Positions 6,041 to 6,381 of a DNA stretch of 6,381 bases are shown here, piece by piece. Positions within the stretch are counted from its first letter, which is position 1. The number at the start of each line of letters is the position of its first letter. The notes beneath the pieces were generated by a model that saw only the letters and a list, made by a program, of their open reading frames with translations, had not been told where the DNA came from and did not search any database. The stretch comes from an uncultured bacterium (GTDB taxonomy: Bacteria > Bacteroidota > Bacteroidia > Bacteroidales > Marinifilaceae): positions 1 through 6,381 of the forward strand of contig CAJMQA010000202.1 in NCBI GenBank assembly GCA_905215395.1. The letters are read 5' to 3'. The position numbers and the translations under genes are program-made.

Positions 6041-6054
6041 TTGGTAACACTATC
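6027..6054 (+). repeat. Tandem duplication of the outermost 14 bp of the IS right end
   Basis: TTGGGAACACTATC (6027-6040) is followed without a gap by TTGGTAACACTATC (6041-6054), 13 of 14 identical in direct orientation. The outer copy, plus G6055, also mirrors CGATAGTGT at the left end (4759-4767), so the true right boundary could be drawn at either copy. Confidence 0.75.
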
Positions 6055-6197
6055 GAAATTATCCAAAACTACCTAACTTTTTGCAAATAAAACTGAAAAC
6101 TTCATAGAAACACAGTATACTTATTATAAATCGAATATAGTATGATTGTACTAAAAAAATAGATCATCCTAATATATTGAAATTTGTCAAAAAACAT

Positions 6198-6227
6198 TTT
6201 GTTTTTATCAAAATTTTAATAAATTTG
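6198..6227 (+). promoter_or_regulatory. Candidate Bacteroidota promoter in the AT-rich tail
   Basis: TTTG (6198-6201) and an exact TAAATTTG (6220-6227; TAnnTTTG) are separated by 18 bases, one short of the usual 19. Transcription would begin near 6234, about 100 bases before the ATG at 6338. In sequence this AT-rich, TAnnTTTG matches can occur by chance, but having both boxes near the right spacing makes this the best candidate in the tail. Confidence 0.5.
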
Positions 6228-6276
6228 TGATAATTATAAATTATTTATATTTATATGCAATCAACATTAATTAATT

Positions 6277-6295
6277 ATATATATTACATATATAT
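6277..6295. repeat. AT palindrome
   Basis: ATATATAT (6277-6284) and ATATATAT (6288-6295) flank TAC, giving an 8-bp stem with a 3-base loop. It could extrude or bind a protein, but simple alternating AT produces such palindromes easily. Confidence 0.3.
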
Positions 6296-6337
6296 TATTT
6301 AAATTATCATAATCCATATACAACAAAAAAAATTGAT

Positions 6338-6381
6338 ATGATTATAAAATACGAAAAATTATTTTTACAACAAGAAAAGAG
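6338..6381 (+). CDS. Possible start of an unidentified gene running off the window
   Basis: ATG at 6338 opens a frame of 14 full codons that stays open to the window edge, reading MIIKYEKLFLQQEK. It is too short to recognise. Support is indirect: a candidate promoter about 110 bases upstream and a local rise in non-AT bases at the very end. It may equally be a chance open frame. Confidence 0.25.
   Translation, partial: MIIKYEKLFLQQEK

Larger units (their letters stand above)
6055..6381. other. Very AT-rich stretch with no recognisable complete gene
   Basis: No frame on either strand gives a convincing protein here. By my count about 32 of 240 bases in 6121-6360 are G or C (about 13%), far below the genes upstream. 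The stretch has runs of A and T, TTAATTAATTA, and alternating AT tracts. It holds a promoter-like sequence (6198-6227), an AT palindrome (6277-6295) and a possible gene start at 6338. It reads like a long upstream regulatory region of a gene beyond the window, or the edge of acquired DNA. Confidence 0.6.

Noticed and set aside
6055..6381. CRISPR array, riboswitch or origin iterons in the AT-rich tail
   Set aside because: There are no regularly spaced repeats, no conserved aptamer-like blocks and no iteron series. Repeats seen are simple AT tracts.

Overview
The window looks like a chromosomal segment of a Bacteroidota (probably Bacteroidales) genome. Three things point there: promoter-like TTTG / TAnnTTTG elements in place of an E. 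coli-type -10, few clear Shine-Dalgarno sequences, and a NigD-like lipoprotein, a family largely confined to this group. Base composition is moderate in the genes and collapses to very low G+C in the last ~260 bases. All recognised genes are on the + strand.

Bases 1-3658 hold the 3' part of a phosphate-control operon: the C-terminal third of PstB (ATPase of the Pst phosphate importer), PhoU, an OmpR/PhoB-type response regulator and a PhoR-like membrane histidine kinase. PhoU and the regulator overlap by ATGA, and the run ends at a good intrinsic terminator. The layout suggests that transporter and PhoU report phosphate status to the kinase, which phosphorylates the regulator. Bases 3772-4413 encode a separate NigD-like lipoprotein of unknown role.

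Bases 4447-4721 form a compact stable-RNA unit: a near-consensus Bacteroidota promoter, tRNA-Tyr(GTA), tRNA-Gly(TCC) and a strong terminator. The Gly tRNA appears to carry a compensated A19-U56 tertiary pair in place of the usual G19-C56.

Bases 4760-6040 are an IS256-family insertion sequence with 27-bp terminal inverted repeats (26/27). Its transposase frame keeps the DDE residues but is broken by two in-frame stops (TAG, TGA). The outermost 14 bp of the right end are tandemly duplicated just outside the element, and no target-site duplication is visible.

Bases 6055-6381 have no recognisable complete gene. The stretch is about 13% G+C over 6121-6360 and contains a promoter-like sequence that may drive a gene starting near 6338 and leaving the window. 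I see no CRISPR array, riboswitch or obviously new defence system. The unusual material is at the IS right end, in the tRNA-Gly and in the AT-rich tail.
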